Shown here in pieces: positions 1 to 8,937 of a stretch of 64,000 bases of DNA. The translations under genes were made by a program, and so were the position numbers. The stretch is from an uncultured Oscillospiraceae bacterium. Its GTDB lineage: Bacteria; Bacillota; Clostridia; Oscillospirales; Oscillospiraceae. The notes under the pieces are model-generated. The model was not told the DNA's origin. It worked only from the letters and a program-made list of their open reading frames with translations, and did no database searches. The DNA is taken from the NCBI GenBank assembly GCA_949841465.1, contig CATKZW010000005.1, forward strand, positions 1 through 64,000, written 5' to 3'. Within the stretch, counting starts at the first letter, position 1. The number at the start of each line of letters is the position of its first letter.

Positions 1-1
1 G

Positions 2-1213
2 GCTGCGGCCCCCGCCGCCCAGCAGCACCCCAAGGAGACGCTGATCAGCGTCAACCTGAGCAAGCTGGACCTGTTGTCCGCCGTGGTGGGCGAAATCGTT
101 ATCACTGAATCCATGGTCACCTCCTCCCCCGACCTGAAGGGGCTGACCCTGGACGCCTTCTCCAAGTCCGCCCGGCAGCTGCGCAAGCTCACCGATGAGC
201 TCCAGGACGTGTCCATGTCCCTGCGCATGGTCCCTGTGTCCAGCGTCTTCCAGAAGATGACCCGCATCGTGCGGGACATGACCAAGAAGCTCAACCGCCC
301 CTGCAAGCTCACCCTCATCGGTGAGAACACCGAGGTGGATAAGACCATCGTAGACTCCATCGGCGACCCCATCATGCACATGGTCCGCAACTCCATGGAC
401 CACGGCATTGAGGAGAGCCAGGAGGAGCGCATCGCCGCAGGCAAGGACCCGGTGGGCGAGATCATCCTGTCCGCCCGGGATACCGGCAGCGAGGTTATCA
501 TCGAGATCATCGACGACGGCCGGGGCGTCAACGACCAGGCCGTGCTGGCCAAGGCCATCCGCCAGGGCATTGCCTCCCCCGACATAGAGTACAGCCATAA
601 GGAGATCCTCAACTTCCTGCTGGCCCCCGGCTTCTCCACCAACACCGAGGTCACCGAGTTCTCTGGCCGCGGCGTGGGCATGGACGTGGTGAAGAAGGGC
701 GTGGAGGAGCTGGGCGGCACCGTGTCCATCTCCAGCGAGCTGGGCAAGGGCATGTCCACCACCATCCGCATCCCCCTGACCATGGCCATCATGGACGCCA
801 TGGAGGTGGCCGTGGGCGGCTCCATCTTCACCATCCCCATTAATAATATTGTGTCCACCCTGAAGGTCTCCTCCAGCGAAGTCATCCATGATTCCAGCCG
901 CGGCGAGATCATCAAGTGCCAGGGCAACTTCATCCCCATCGTCCGGACCCGCGACCTGTACCAGCTCCAAAGCGGAGCCACCGAGATTGAGGATGGCGTG
1001 CTTATCTGGCTGGAGGCCGGGGACAACTCCTACTGCCTGTTCGTGGATGAGCTGCTGGGCCAGCAGCAGGTGGTGGTCAAGCAGCTGCCCGCCTATGTGA
1101 ACAGCTACAACATTAAGAACTACGGCATCAACGGCTGTACCCTGCGCAGCGACGGCAGCATCAGCATCATTCTGGATGTAGCCAACCTCTACACCGCCGC
1201 CCGTGGTATGTGA
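2..1213 (+). CDS. cheA: Chemotaxis histidine kinase CheA, C-terminal part (5' end outside window)
   Basis: The reading frame is open from the first bases, so only the last 403 residues are present. CheA autophosphorylates in response to chemoreceptors and passes phosphate to CheY and CheB. Visible parts are an Ala/Pro/Gln linker, the dimerisation helices (LSKLDLLSAVVGEIVI), the HATPase domain with N box (HMVRNSMDHG), G1 (DDGRG), F/G box (GRGVGMDVV) and G2 (GKGMSTTIRIPL), and a C-terminal CheW-like P5 domain. The phosphorylated His of the P1 domain would lie upstream. A TTG at 72 is not a real start because the kinase fold begins before it. The cheW ribosome site overlaps its stop codon. Confidence 0.96.
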   Translation, partial: AAAPAAQQHPKETLISVNLSKLDLLSAVVGEIVITESMVTSSPDLKGLTLDAFSKSARQLRKLTDELQDVSMSLRMVPVSSVFQKMTRIVRDMTKKLNRPCKLTLIGENTEVDKTIVDSIGDPIMHMVRNSMDHGIEESQEERIAAGKDPVGEIILSARDTGSEVIIEIIDDGRGVNDQAVLAKAIRQGIASPDIEYSHKEILNFLLAPGFSTNTEVTEFSGRGVGMDVVKKGVEELGGTVSISSELGKGMSTTIRIPLTMAIMDAMEVAVGGSIFTIPINNIVSTLKVSSSEVIHDSSRGEIIKCQGNFIPIVRTRDLYQLQSGATEIEDGVLIWLEAGDNSYCLFVDELLGQQQVVVKQLPAYVNSYNIKNYGINGCTLRSDGSISIILDVANLYTAARGM

Positions 1214-1230
1214 GAAGGAGAGAAAAGCAT

Positions 1231-1713
1231 ATGAGTGACGAAGTCATGTTCGCCCGCCAAGACGAGCTGGTGGCACTGAACACCGTGGACGACACGGTGG
1301 ATTCCCAGAAGTATCTGATTTTCATGGCCGATCACCTGAAGCTGGGCGTGGTGGCCGAGGATGTGGTGGAGATCCTGAACAACCAGGTCATCACCTATCT
1401 GCCCATGGTGCCCGACTTCATCCGCGGCATCATCAACATGCGCGGCCAGATGGTCCCCATCCTGGACATCCGCGCCCGCCTGGGCCTGCCTTTTAAGGAA
1501 GACGACAGCCTGGTGGTGGTCATCAACCTGGGAGACGTGCAGCTGGGTATCCTGGTGGACGCGGTGGACCAGATGCTGGACATTCCCAAGGCCAACATCC
1601 ATCCCCTCCCCGCCAACAGCACTCAGATGCTGGTCAGCGGCATGTGTTCCCTGCCCGACGGGTCCGGCACCATGATGGTGCTGGACAGCGAACAGTTGAT
1701 GCCCAATGACTAA
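1231..1713 (+). CDS. cheW: Chemotaxis coupling protein CheW
   Basis: This is a single CheW domain of 160 residues, linking receptors to CheA at the membrane-bound array. It shows typical CheW sequence: KYLIFMADHLKLGVVAEDVVEI, then FIRGIINMRGQMVPILDIR. The start at 1231 is chosen over an in-frame ATG at 1210 because GAAGGAGA (1213-1220) sits at the right distance and 1210 lies inside cheA. It follows cheA by 17 bases and its end overlaps the cheR start by 8 bases, so cheA-cheW-cheR are probably translationally coupled. Confidence 0.95.
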   Translation: MSDEVMFARQDELVALNTVDDTVDSQKYLIFMADHLKLGVVAEDVVEILNNQVITYLPMVPDFIRGIINMRGQMVPILDIRARLGLPFKEDDSLVVVINLGDVQLGILVDAVDQMLDIPKANIHPLPANSTQMLVSGMCSLPDGSGTMMVLDSEQLMPND

Positions 1714-2551
1714 AACAGGAAGCGGAGCGGGCGGATCCGTCGCTTTTTCCGCCCTGACGATCTCGGACGGCGATTTCAGCCGCCTTGTCAAGTTTGTCCA
1801 GAGCAACTATGGCATCGACCTGAGTCAGAAACGGCAGCTTATCACCGGGCGGCTGTCCACCCCCTTAAAGCAGCGGGGCTACACCAATTTCACTGATTTT
1901 GTCAACCACGTGCTCCAGACCAAGGACAACGACCTGATTACCCTGCTGCTGGATAAGCTGACCACCAACTACACCTTCTTCATGCGGGAGAAGGAGCACT
2001 TGGATCTGTTCTGCAAACAGATCCTCCCCGATATCGTCCGCCGCCACCAGAAGGATAAGACCCTGGCCATCTGGAGCGCGGGCTGCTCCACCGGTGAGGA
2101 GCCGTACAACATCACCATGTTCCTCTTCGACTATCTGGGCCCGGAGGCCAGCCACTGGGACACCCGGCTGCTGGCCACCGACATCTCCAACCGGGCCATG
2201 ACCGCCGCCAAAAAAGGCGTGTACGAGCTGCCGGACACCATTCCGGCCGACTGGAAGAAAAAATATTTCGTGGCCCAGCCCGGTGGGCAGTACCAGGTGA
2301 GCAAGCAGGTGCGGGACAATGTGATCTTCCAGCCCTTCAACCTGATGGAGCCCATTCATTTCCGCCGGAAGTTCGACGTGATTTTCTGTCGGAACGTGAT
2401 GATCTATTTTGACCAGCCCACCAAGGACGCCCTGGTCCGCCGGTTCTACGACGCCACCGTCCCCGGCGGCTACCTGCTGATCAGCAAGTCGGAGAATTTG
2501 AGCGCCAACACGCCTTACCGGCGGCTGGCCCCGTCTACCTTCCAGAAATAA
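1706..2551 (+). CDS. cheR: Chemotaxis protein methyltransferase CheR
   Basis: CheR methylates glutamates on chemoreceptors using S-adenosylmethionine, as part of adaptation opposite CheB and CheD. At 281 residues it has normal family length. An N-terminal helical CheR_N domain is followed by the family signature TTNYTFFMRE (about residues 86-95) and the SAM-binding loop WSAGCSTGEEPY (123-134). The later motif DVIFCRNVMIYFD matches the conserved RNVLIYF segment. The first 15 residues are Gly/Ser-rich, so the true start could be slightly downstream. The start overlaps the cheW stop. Confidence 0.95.
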   Translation: MTKTGSGAGGSVAFSALTISDGDFSRLVKFVQSNYGIDLSQKRQLITGRLSTPLKQRGYTNFTDFVNHVLQTKDNDLITLLLDKLTTNYTFFMREKEHLDLFCKQILPDIVRRHQKDKTLAIWSAGCSTGEEPYNITMFLFDYLGPEASHWDTRLLATDISNRAMTAAKKGVYELPDTIPADWKKKYFVAQPGGQYQVSKQVRDNVIFQPFNLMEPIHFRRKFDVIFCRNVMIYFDQPTKDALVRRFYDATVPGGYLLISKSENLSANTPYRRLAPSTFQK

Positions 2552-2620
2552 ACGCAGTCCGGCCGGCCAGTCGTCTACCGATTGGCCTGGTATTAAATAA
2601 AGAGGGGGCCATTTCCTGTT

Positions 2621-3673
2621 ATGGCAATTCCTGTAACTCCGAACAAAAAAATCCGCGTCATGGTGGTGGACGACTCCATGGTGGCCCGGAGCATGATTAT
2701 CCGCGGCCTGTCCTCCCACCCCAAGATCGAGGTGGTGGGCTTTGCCATCAATACGCTGGACGCGAAGCTCAAGATTCCCCAGTACAAGCCCGACGTGGTC
2801 ACCATGGACGTGGAGATGCCCGGGCAGAGCGGCACCGAATTTCTCAAGCAGTACCTGCCCTCCCACCCCATCCCCGTGATCCTGGTGTCCTCCCTGAACC
2901 TGAAGGTGTTCGACGCGCTGGCCGTGGGCGCGGTGGACTTTGTGCGCAAGCCCGACGACCAGCAGGGCGTAGACACGTTTATCGCCGCTCTCATCCAGAA
3001 GATCATCATCGCCTCCAACGCCAAGCCCCGCCCCTCGGCGCCCTCTGCGCCGGCCGCCCCAGGGTCCATCCCCAAGCTGGGGAACAGCCCCAACCTGGAC
3101 CGGATCATCATCGGCCTGGGCGCCTCCACCGGCGGCACGGAGGCCACGCTGGAGGTCATGAAGCGGCTGCCCGCCGACATCCCCCCCATGGTCATCGTGC
3201 AGCACATGCCCCCCGGCTTCACCAAGATGTACGCCGAGCGGCTGAACCGCCTGTGCGCCATGGAGGTGCGGGAGGCCCAGAGCGGCGACGAACTGCACCG
3301 GGGCCTGGCCCTGGTGGCTCCCGCCGACCTCCAGTGCCGGGTGGTGCGCATCGGCACCCGGTATACGGTCAACTGCACCCCTGGTGAAAAGGTCAGCGGC
3401 CACCGCCCCTCGGTGGACGCCCTGTTCCAGTCCATGGCGGAGGTGGTCTCCTGCAAGATGGCGGGCATCATCATGACCGGCATGGGCCAGGACGGCGCGG
3501 TGGGCCTGCTGGCTATGCGCAAAAAGGGCGCGTACACCATCGGCCAGGATAAGGAGTCCTCCGTGGTCTATGGCATGCCCGGCGTGGCCCATAACATCGG
3601 CGCGGTCATGATCCAGGCCTCCTGCGAAAATATATCCAATGTGCTGATCCGCCACCTCAAAAGCCTGGGGTAA
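2621..3673 (+). CDS. cheB: Chemotaxis response regulator and glutamate methylesterase/deamidase CheB
   Basis: CheB demethylates chemoreceptors when phosphorylated by CheA. The receiver domain (about 11-130) has acidic residues D17/D18 and phospho-acceptor D63 (VTMDVEMPG). A Pro/Ala linker (137-152) leads to the catalytic domain with S169 (GLGASTGG), H195 (VQHMPPGF) and D291 (MTGMGQDGA), the complete esterase triad. Length 350 is normal. AGAGGGGG lies just upstream of the ATG. The gap of 69 bases from cheR makes it the last gene of a cheA-W-R-B operon. CheD is encoded about 22 kb away in the fla/che operon. Confidence 0.96.
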   Translation: MAIPVTPNKKIRVMVVDDSMVARSMIIRGLSSHPKIEVVGFAINTLDAKLKIPQYKPDVVTMDVEMPGQSGTEFLKQYLPSHPIPVILVSSLNLKVFDALAVGAVDFVRKPDDQQGVDTFIAALIQKIIIASNAKPRPSAPSAPAAPGSIPKLGNSPNLDRIIIGLGASTGGTEATLEVMKRLPADIPPMVIVQHMPPGFTKMYAERLNRLCAMEVREAQSGDELHRGLALVAPADLQCRVVRIGTRYTVNCTPGEKVSGHRPSVDALFQSMAEVVSCKMAGIIMTGMGQDGAVGLLAMRKKGAYTIGQDKESSVVYGMPGVAHNIGAVMIQASCENISNVLIRHLKSLG

Positions 3674-3722
3674 GTGGGAAAATTGTGGAAAACTGTCTCA
3701 AAAATCTCGAAAAAACGCCGTT

Positions 3723-3756
3723 TTGCCCGGAGCTTTTGTAAAAAAGCTCCGGGCAA
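3723..3756 (+). terminator. Perfect hairpin after cheB, probable terminator without a clear T tract
   Basis: A perfect 15-base inverted repeat (3723-3737 and 3742-3756) with a 4-base loop lies 50 bases after the cheB stop and before the flgM promoter. It has A-rich sequence upstream but no T run after the stem, so intrinsic termination may be weak or rely on pausing. Confidence 0.5.
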
Positions 3757-3789
3757 TCCTGTATATACAAAGAAATTTCCTCCTTTTTC

Positions 3790-3816
3790 TTATCTTAACT
3801 GCAATTCTGCCGATAT
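3790..3816 (+). promoter_or_regulatory. Sigma-28 (SigD/FliA) type promoter for flgM
   Basis: The -10 element GCCGATAT (3809-3816) is an exact match to the sigma-28 consensus. Fifteen bases upstream the -35 position reads TTAT, a weak fit to TAAA. Predicted transcription would begin near 3823, leaving a leader of about 45 bases before flgM at 3868. The sigma-28 gene itself is in this window on the opposite strand, which agrees with class III control of flgM-flgN-flgK-flgL. Confidence 0.68.
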
Positions 3817-3867
3817 ATAAAGTGAATATGAGAACTGCATCACCTATCGGATATCAAAAGGATGTGA

Positions 3868-4185
3868 ATGACCATGCTGACCTCGTCCGGATACAGCGCA
3901 ATTTCCGCCATCGGTCCCACTAAGGTCTATCAGGCCAAGGCAGGGCGCGGCAATAAGGCAAAGGTGCTCCAGGGGAGCAACAAATATGACAGCGTGACCC
4001 TCTCCACACCCAATCAGGACAGCCGTTTCCATATGGGGCTGGTCAGCCGGGTTTCCCAGGAGGTCCGCACCTCCACCACCACCGGGGACATCGCCGCCCT
4101 GCGCCAGCAGGTGGCCTCCGGCGAGTACACCCCTGATCCCATGGCCATTGCGGCCCGGATCCTGTTCCTGGGGGAGGACCGATAA
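3868..4185 (+). CDS. flgM: Anti-sigma-28 factor FlgM
   Basis: FlgM binds sigma-28 in the cytoplasm and is exported through the completed hook, releasing sigma-28 for late genes. The 105-residue product has the conserved C-terminal pattern VSRVSQEVRTSTTTGDIAAL, then LRQQVASGEYTPDPMAIAARI, which is the sigma-binding helical region. The N-terminus is Ser/Gly-rich and probably disordered, as in other FlgM proteins. The ribosome site AAAAGGA (3856-3862) favours the ATG at 3868 over 3874. It is the first gene behind the sigma-28 promoter and is followed directly by flgN. Confidence 0.92.
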   Translation: MTMLTSSGYSAISAIGPTKVYQAKAGRGNKAKVLQGSNKYDSVTLSTPNQDSRFHMGLVSRVSQEVRTSTTTGDIAALRQQVASGEYTPDPMAIAARILFLGEDR

Positions 4186-4665
4186 ATGGGCGCGTCTGAT
4201 TACCAGGCCTACCTGGACCTGCTCAAGGAGCTGACCGGCTGCCTGGACCGGCTGGGCGAGCTGGCCGAGGCAAAGGCGCAGACGGTCCGGCAGGACGACC
4301 TGCTGGCCATGGACGAGGTGCTCAAGCAGGAGCAGGTGCTGTCCCTCTCCCTGCGGGGGCTGGACCAGCGGCGGACCAAGCTGCTGACCAAGCTGGGGCT
4401 GAGCGGCGTACCCCTGACCGGTCTGCCGGGGAAATACCCGGCGGAGCTGCAGGACCAGGCCAAGCGAACTGTGGAGGAGCTGCGCACCAGCTACAAAATG
4501 TACCGCTCCCGAGCCGATTTGGCCCGGGGCATGCTGGAGCTGAACCTCCATCAGATCGACAAGCTCATCATTGCCGCCGGCGCGCACCCCGACGACGTGG
4601 GCGCGGGCTATGAGCCCCCCGGCATGGAGCCGCCAAAGAATATGAAAACCGATTTCCGCGCCTGA
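4186..4665 (+). CDS. flgN: Flagellar export chaperone FlgN
   Basis: FlgN is a cytoplasmic chaperone that delivers hook-associated proteins FlgK and FlgL to the export ATPase. The 159-residue product is almost entirely helical and rich in Leu, Gln and Glu (for example LDLLKELTGCLDRLGELAEA), as expected for the FlgN family. Its ATG touches the flgM stop codon, and a GGGGAGGA inside the end of flgM serves as ribosome site. The call rests on this composition plus the position between flgM and flgK. Confidence 0.85.
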   Translation: MGASDYQAYLDLLKELTGCLDRLGELAEAKAQTVRQDDLLAMDEVLKQEQVLSLSLRGLDQRRTKLLTKLGLSGVPLTGLPGKYPAELQDQAKRTVEELRTSYKMYRSRADLARGMLELNLHQIDKLIIAAGAHPDDVGAGYEPPGMEPPKNMKTDFRA

Positions 4666-4694
4666 CCTCGGTGCGACAGTAAGGAGTTTTTGCT

Positions 4695-6878
4695 ATGGGT
4701 ATGATAGGAACCTTTGACGGCTTTACCACCGCCCGCCTGGGCATCTATGCCGCCCAGCACGGACTGCGTGTAACCGGCAACAACATCTCAAACATCAATA
4801 CCACCGGGTACACCCGGCAGCGCATTGAGCAGGAGAGCATGAAGACCGGCGGCGCGGACATGTACCGCTCCCCCTACGACAACCACGTGGGTAACGGCGC
4901 ACTGGTCACCGGCATCAACCAGATCCGGGACCCCTACCTGGACATCCAGTTCCGCACCACCAACTCCAAGGTGGGCTACACCGACGCCTGGCTGTCCGGC
5001 CTGAATGACATCGCCAAGACGCTGGACGAGGTAGGCAAGGGCATGGTCACCAACAGGACCGAGGAGGGCGACGGCATCCTGTACGCCCAGATGCTGGACA
5101 TGGCGGACATGTTGAGGCAACTGATGAACAACCCCTGCAAGGATAACGATACGCTGGTGCGCAACTCCGCCGAGACCCTGTGCCAGCTGTTCAACAGCTA
5201 CGGCAGGAACCTGGAGGGACTGCAGAAGGACCTGGACGCGCACTTCCAGACGGAGCTTGCATCCGTCAATGAGATCCTCACCAACATCCGGAACCTGAAC
5301 GAGACCATCCGTAACGCGGAGATTGTGGGCGACCGGGCCCTGGAGCTGCGGGACGAGCGCAACCGCCAGCTGGACTCCCTGTCCGAGTACATGCACATCA
5401 AGGTGGAGTACGTCATGGAGGACATCGGCGGGGGCAAGCAGGTGGAAAAGCTGATCGTCTCCTTGGGCAACGCCAACCCGGACCCCGAGTCCCACACCGA
5501 CGAGACCGTGCTGGTGGACGGCGTTTATGGCTCACAGATCAAGTGCACCAACGGGGTGCCTTTGTCCAACCCCGATTTCGACGCGACCAAGACGCCCGGC
5601 GCAGATAACCCTCGCTTTTTGAAAGCGGATGGGACTGCCACCGACGATGAGAAAGAGGCCGCCACGCTGGATTATGTCCTCAGCGTCACCAATCTGGTGG
5701 ACTCCAAGAATGTGCTGCCCAAGAACCACAACACGGTCAACGCAGGCCGGCCCATCACCCTGGCGGACAATGACCTGTACGGCTCCTTCCAGGCCATGCG
5801 GGAGCTGCTCACCGAAAAGGGCGAGTTCTCCACCGCCGCCGACGTGGCCGCGGACCCCAACGCCGTCTCTAAGCGGGGCATCCCCTACTACCAGATGTCT
5901 TTGGACCTGCTGGCCAGGAAGTTTGCCGAGCTCTACAACTCCCTGAACCAGGGGGCTATGCTGGACACAGATGATAACGTGATCTATACGGCGGTGTCCG
6001 GCACGCCCGAGGACCTGGGATTGAAGTTGATGGATAAGGGATTCGGCGAGGGCTACTATGTGGATGAAAAAGGGTTCTTTATAGGAAAATCTGACCCCGC
6101 ACATAATCCATGCCTGCTCACCCAGGCGCAGATTCATAAGGATGATTCGCTGAAAACGGCTTTGAACAAAATAAGCGGCGTAACTACAGATCCGGCCTTA
6201 AAGGATCAGATTAAAGCGGTTCTGGATTCCAATGGTGAAGTTCTTTCCGACAAGACAGAGGAGGCGGAAAAGATCGTTGCCGATTTCCTGGGTCTCCACG
6301 GCGTGACCGATAGTAATGGTGCTCAAGTTGAGGTAAATATGCCCAAATATCCCGAGGGCACCGGCCCGCTGTTCAGCAACCGCAACGACGGCGACAACAC
6401 CGAAGGCATCACCGCTTCCAACATCTCCGTCTCCCACAGCTGGTCCACCGGCGCTGTGCAGGTGGTGCCCAAGTTCAAAGAGCTTTTTGATGGCGATGTC
6501 ACCGATTCGACCCAAAATGTCAATATCGACCACATGATTAGCGCAATTGATAAGTCGCTGGTCTACAATCCCAAGGACTTGGACCCCAACTCCGTGAGTA
6601 GCAAGCTGTTCGAGGGTTCCTTTAACGATATGTTCAACAACATGGGCGGAATTCTGGCCAACGACCAGCGGACCACCAATGTCGACCTCAACAACAACTA
6701 CACCATGCTGGTGCAGATCGATACCAGCCGGGACGGCGTGTCCGGCGTGGACCTGAACGACGAGGCAATGAACATCATGCAGTTCCAGAAAGCTTACTCC
6801 GCCGCCTGCCGGTTTATGACCGCCATCGACGAGGTGCTGGAGCGCCTGATCAATAACACCGGCATTGCCGGGCGCTGA
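4695..6878 (+). CDS. flgK: Flagellar hook-associated protein 1 (FlgK)
   Basis: FlgK forms the first junction layer between hook and filament. The N-terminal rod-type motif GNNISNINTTGYTRQR and the C-terminal helix (MNIMQFQKAYSAACRFM) are the conserved D0/D1 parts that pack in the axial core. AAGGAG precedes the ATG. At 727 residues it is longer than many FlgK proteins of 450-650. The extra length lies in the middle (roughly 5500-6500), where the DNA becomes noticeably richer in A/T around 6100-6330, as expected for a variable surface-exposed domain. Confidence 0.95.
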   Translation: MGMIGTFDGFTTARLGIYAAQHGLRVTGNNISNINTTGYTRQRIEQESMKTGGADMYRSPYDNHVGNGALVTGINQIRDPYLDIQFRTTNSKVGYTDAWLSGLNDIAKTLDEVGKGMVTNRTEEGDGILYAQMLDMADMLRQLMNNPCKDNDTLVRNSAETLCQLFNSYGRNLEGLQKDLDAHFQTELASVNEILTNIRNLNETIRNAEIVGDRALELRDERNRQLDSLSEYMHIKVEYVMEDIGGGKQVEKLIVSLGNANPDPESHTDETVLVDGVYGSQIKCTNGVPLSNPDFDATKTPGADNPRFLKADGTATDDEKEAATLDYVLSVTNLVDSKNVLPKNHNTVNAGRPITLADNDLYGSFQAMRELLTEKGEFSTAADVAADPNAVSKRGIPYYQMSLDLLARKFAELYNSLNQGAMLDTDDNVIYTAVSGTPEDLGLKLMDKGFGEGYYVDEKGFFIGKSDPAHNPCLLTQAQIHKDDSLKTALNKISGVTTDPALKDQIKAVLDSNGEVLSDKTEEAEKIVADFLGLHGVTDSNGAQVEVNMPKYPEGTGPLFSNRNDGDNTEGITASNISVSHSWSTGAVQVVPKFKELFDGDVTDSTQNVNIDHMISAIDKSLVYNPKDLDPNSVSSKLFEGSFNDMFNNMGGILANDQRTTNVDLNNNYTMLVQIDTSRDGVSGVDLNDEAMNIMQFQKAYSAACRFMTAIDEVLERLINNTGIAGR

Positions 6879-6899
6879 CCATAGGGAGGTATTCATATT

Positions 6900-8240
6900 A
6901 TGATTCGTGCGACAACCGGCGGTGTGCTGCGCAGCTACCGCGCTAATCTGATGAAGTCCTTCATCAGCCAGAACAACGCCATGAACACCATACTCACCCA
7001 GCGCACCTTCAACTCTTACGCCGAGGACCCGGCCTCCGCCGCCAAGGCGTTCCGGCTGCGCAAGTCCCGCATGACCGTACAGAGCCAGTACAACATCTGC
7101 ACCGACACACAGAAAAAATATGAAACCGGCATCAGCTGCCTCCAGTCCATTGACAATGTTCTGTCCACCAAAAACGGCGTACCCGGTGAGTATATGAGGA
7201 CGCTGAAAGGCACCACGCTTTCCATGCTCAACGACCCCGAGGGCGACGCCCGGGAGCAGCTGGCCAAGGTGCTGGACCAGATGTCCGAGATGCTGGTGCA
7301 GGACATGAACCAGAAGTATGGCGACAATTTCATTTTCGCCGGGGCGGACGGCCACAACGTGCCCTTTGAGGTGAAGGACAACAAGCTGTATTACCGGGGC
7401 GTGCCCGTGGACGCGGCGGTGCCGGAGCTGTTTGACTCTGACGGCGCGGGCACCCAAGTAAAGCTGAACGATAATGGGGAGGTAGACCCCACCGGCAAAA
7501 ATATCCTGCTGGCGGGCGCTACGACCATCAGCAAAGCGGATTATGATGCAGCTGTTAACAATCAACTCAACGACCCCACGGCAGAGGTTCCCAATGTGCT
7601 GAAGGACACTGCTGGGGCAGCGGTCATGTATACCGACAAAGACGGAAATGATTATTATATTTTGGCCGACAGCGCCGAGACTATGACCCAAGAGGAAATT
7701 GACGAGGCCGAGGAAAATGTGGCAAAGCTGGAGTACCTGGCAAACGAGAAGCTGTTCGTCGACATCGGCCTGGGCTTCCAGGAGAATGAGGACGGCAAGC
7801 TGATTGAGTCCAGCGCCTTTAACGCTGCCCTCAACGGCATCAAGTTCCTGGGCTATGGGCTGGACGCGGACGGCGACCCCAAGAACCTCTACTCCCTGGT
7901 GCAGAAGATGAAGGAGATTTCTGAGAGCGTACCCGAGGCCGGCAAGTGGGATAAAGGCACCTGGGAAGAGTTTGACAATCTGGTGGGCAAGTTTGAGACT
8001 GCTTGCTCCAATTTTACCACCGAGTTTGTCAACATGGACGCCAGCTCCACCAAGCTGGGAACCAATGCCCAGCTGCTGGAGGACAACTTCTACAACCTTC
8101 AGGAGCAGTACGCCGAGCTGGAGGATATCGAGCCGGTGGAAGCCATCAACAACTTTCTCTGGGCACAGTACGCCTACAACGCCGCCTTGAAGGTGGGCAA
8201 CAGCGTTCTCTCCCAGAGCCTGATGGACTATCTGAATTGA
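6900..8240 (+). CDS. flgL: Flagellar hook-associated protein 3 (FlgL)
   Basis: FlgL is the second hook-filament junction protein and belongs to the flagellin superfamily. Conserved ends are visible: an N-terminal helix (SYAEDPASAAKAFRLRKS) and a C-terminal helix (NNFLWAQYAYNAALKVGN). The product is 446 residues, clearly longer than the usual roughly 300. The extra sequence lies at about residues 150-290 and includes an acidic stretch with YTDKDGNDYY and a Glu-rich helix (TQEEIDEAEENVAKLEYL). It lies 21 bases after flgK with a good GGGAGG site. Confidence 0.94.
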   Translation: MIRATTGGVLRSYRANLMKSFISQNNAMNTILTQRTFNSYAEDPASAAKAFRLRKSRMTVQSQYNICTDTQKKYETGISCLQSIDNVLSTKNGVPGEYMRTLKGTTLSMLNDPEGDAREQLAKVLDQMSEMLVQDMNQKYGDNFIFAGADGHNVPFEVKDNKLYYRGVPVDAAVPELFDSDGAGTQVKLNDNGEVDPTGKNILLAGATTISKADYDAAVNNQLNDPTAEVPNVLKDTAGAAVMYTDKDGNDYYILADSAETMTQEEIDEAEENVAKLEYLANEKLFVDIGLGFQENEDGKLIESSAFNAALNGIKFLGYGLDADGDPKNLYSLVQKMKEISESVPEAGKWDKGTWEEFDNLVGKFETACSNFTTEFVNMDASSTKLGTNAQLLEDNFYNLQEQYAELEDIEPVEAINNFLWAQYAYNAALKVGNSVLSQSLMDYLN

Positions 8241-8298
8241 TTTAACTAACGCACCGCGCGTTTTGAATTAAGAGTCAGAGAGGAGCGAATCATGGATT

Positions 8299-8907
8299 AT
8301 GATGCCGTTAATTGAAATTACAACTGTTCCCATTGAAATCGAGATGAAGGTATCCCACGCCAAGCTGGAATACAGCCGCGGGACCGCCGACCTGGAGATT
8401 TCCCGAGGGGAGGGTGGCCTGAGCATCAAGAGTCGCCCCATCAAGCTGAATATCGACACCTTTGAGGCCCGCAATTCTGTGGTCCCCACCGCCATGCGGT
8501 CCATCGAGCAGTACGCTCAGAAGGGGCAGCAGGCGTCGTACACCGCCACCGCCACCTATGCCAGGCAGGGCAAAATGTTCCTGGAGGCCAAGATCGGGGA
8601 GGACGTGCTGGGGCAGATCGCCGCTGAATCCACCATGAAGAATTATAAGCCCAATTCAACCATCGAATTTCTGCCCTCCGTCCCCCCCGAGATCACCTGG
8701 GACCCGGGCGAAATGCACATCCGCTATGAGATGGATAAGCTCAACTTCGACTGGCGGGTGAACCAGCCCGAGTTCAAGTTCACTCCCGGCGACATTGAGC
8801 TGTCCGTCACTCAGCAGCCCGACGTCATCATCAAGTATGTGGGCGGGCCGCTGTACGTGCCCCCCTCCGCCGACCCGGACTATCAGCCGGTGGACGTGGA
8901 GGCATAA
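8299..8907 (+). CDS. DUF6470 family protein (YviE-like), late flagellar operon
   Basis: This 202-residue protein resembles the family between flgL and fliW in Bacillus (YviE) and many Clostridia. Its function is unknown. The N-terminus (PLIEITTVPIEIEMKVSHAK) and the beta-rich, Pro-containing C-terminal part (EFLPSVPPEITWDPGEMHI) are typical of the family. No signal peptide or membrane segment is seen. The start could be the ATG at 8299 or 8302; GAGGAGCGA lies just upstream. The conserved position in the FlgL-FliW-CsrA block suggests a role in late flagellar assembly or its control. Confidence 0.8.
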   Translation: MMPLIEITTVPIEIEMKVSHAKLEYSRGTADLEISRGEGGLSIKSRPIKLNIDTFEARNSVVPTAMRSIEQYAQKGQQASYTATATYARQGKMFLEAKIGEDVLGQIAAESTMKNYKPNSTIEFLPSVPPEITWDPGEMHIRYEMDKLNFDWRVNQPEFKFTPGDIELSVTQQPDVIIKYVGGPLYVPPSADPDYQPVDVEA

Positions 8908-8937
8908 CCCAGGTATCCCTTGACAGGAGGCGTTTGT

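Noticed and set aside
1865-3655. 596-codon open frame on the minus strand across cheR and cheB
   Set aside because: It is the antisense of well-supported genes in GC-rich DNA, with His/Gly/Leu-rich composition and no recognisable domain.
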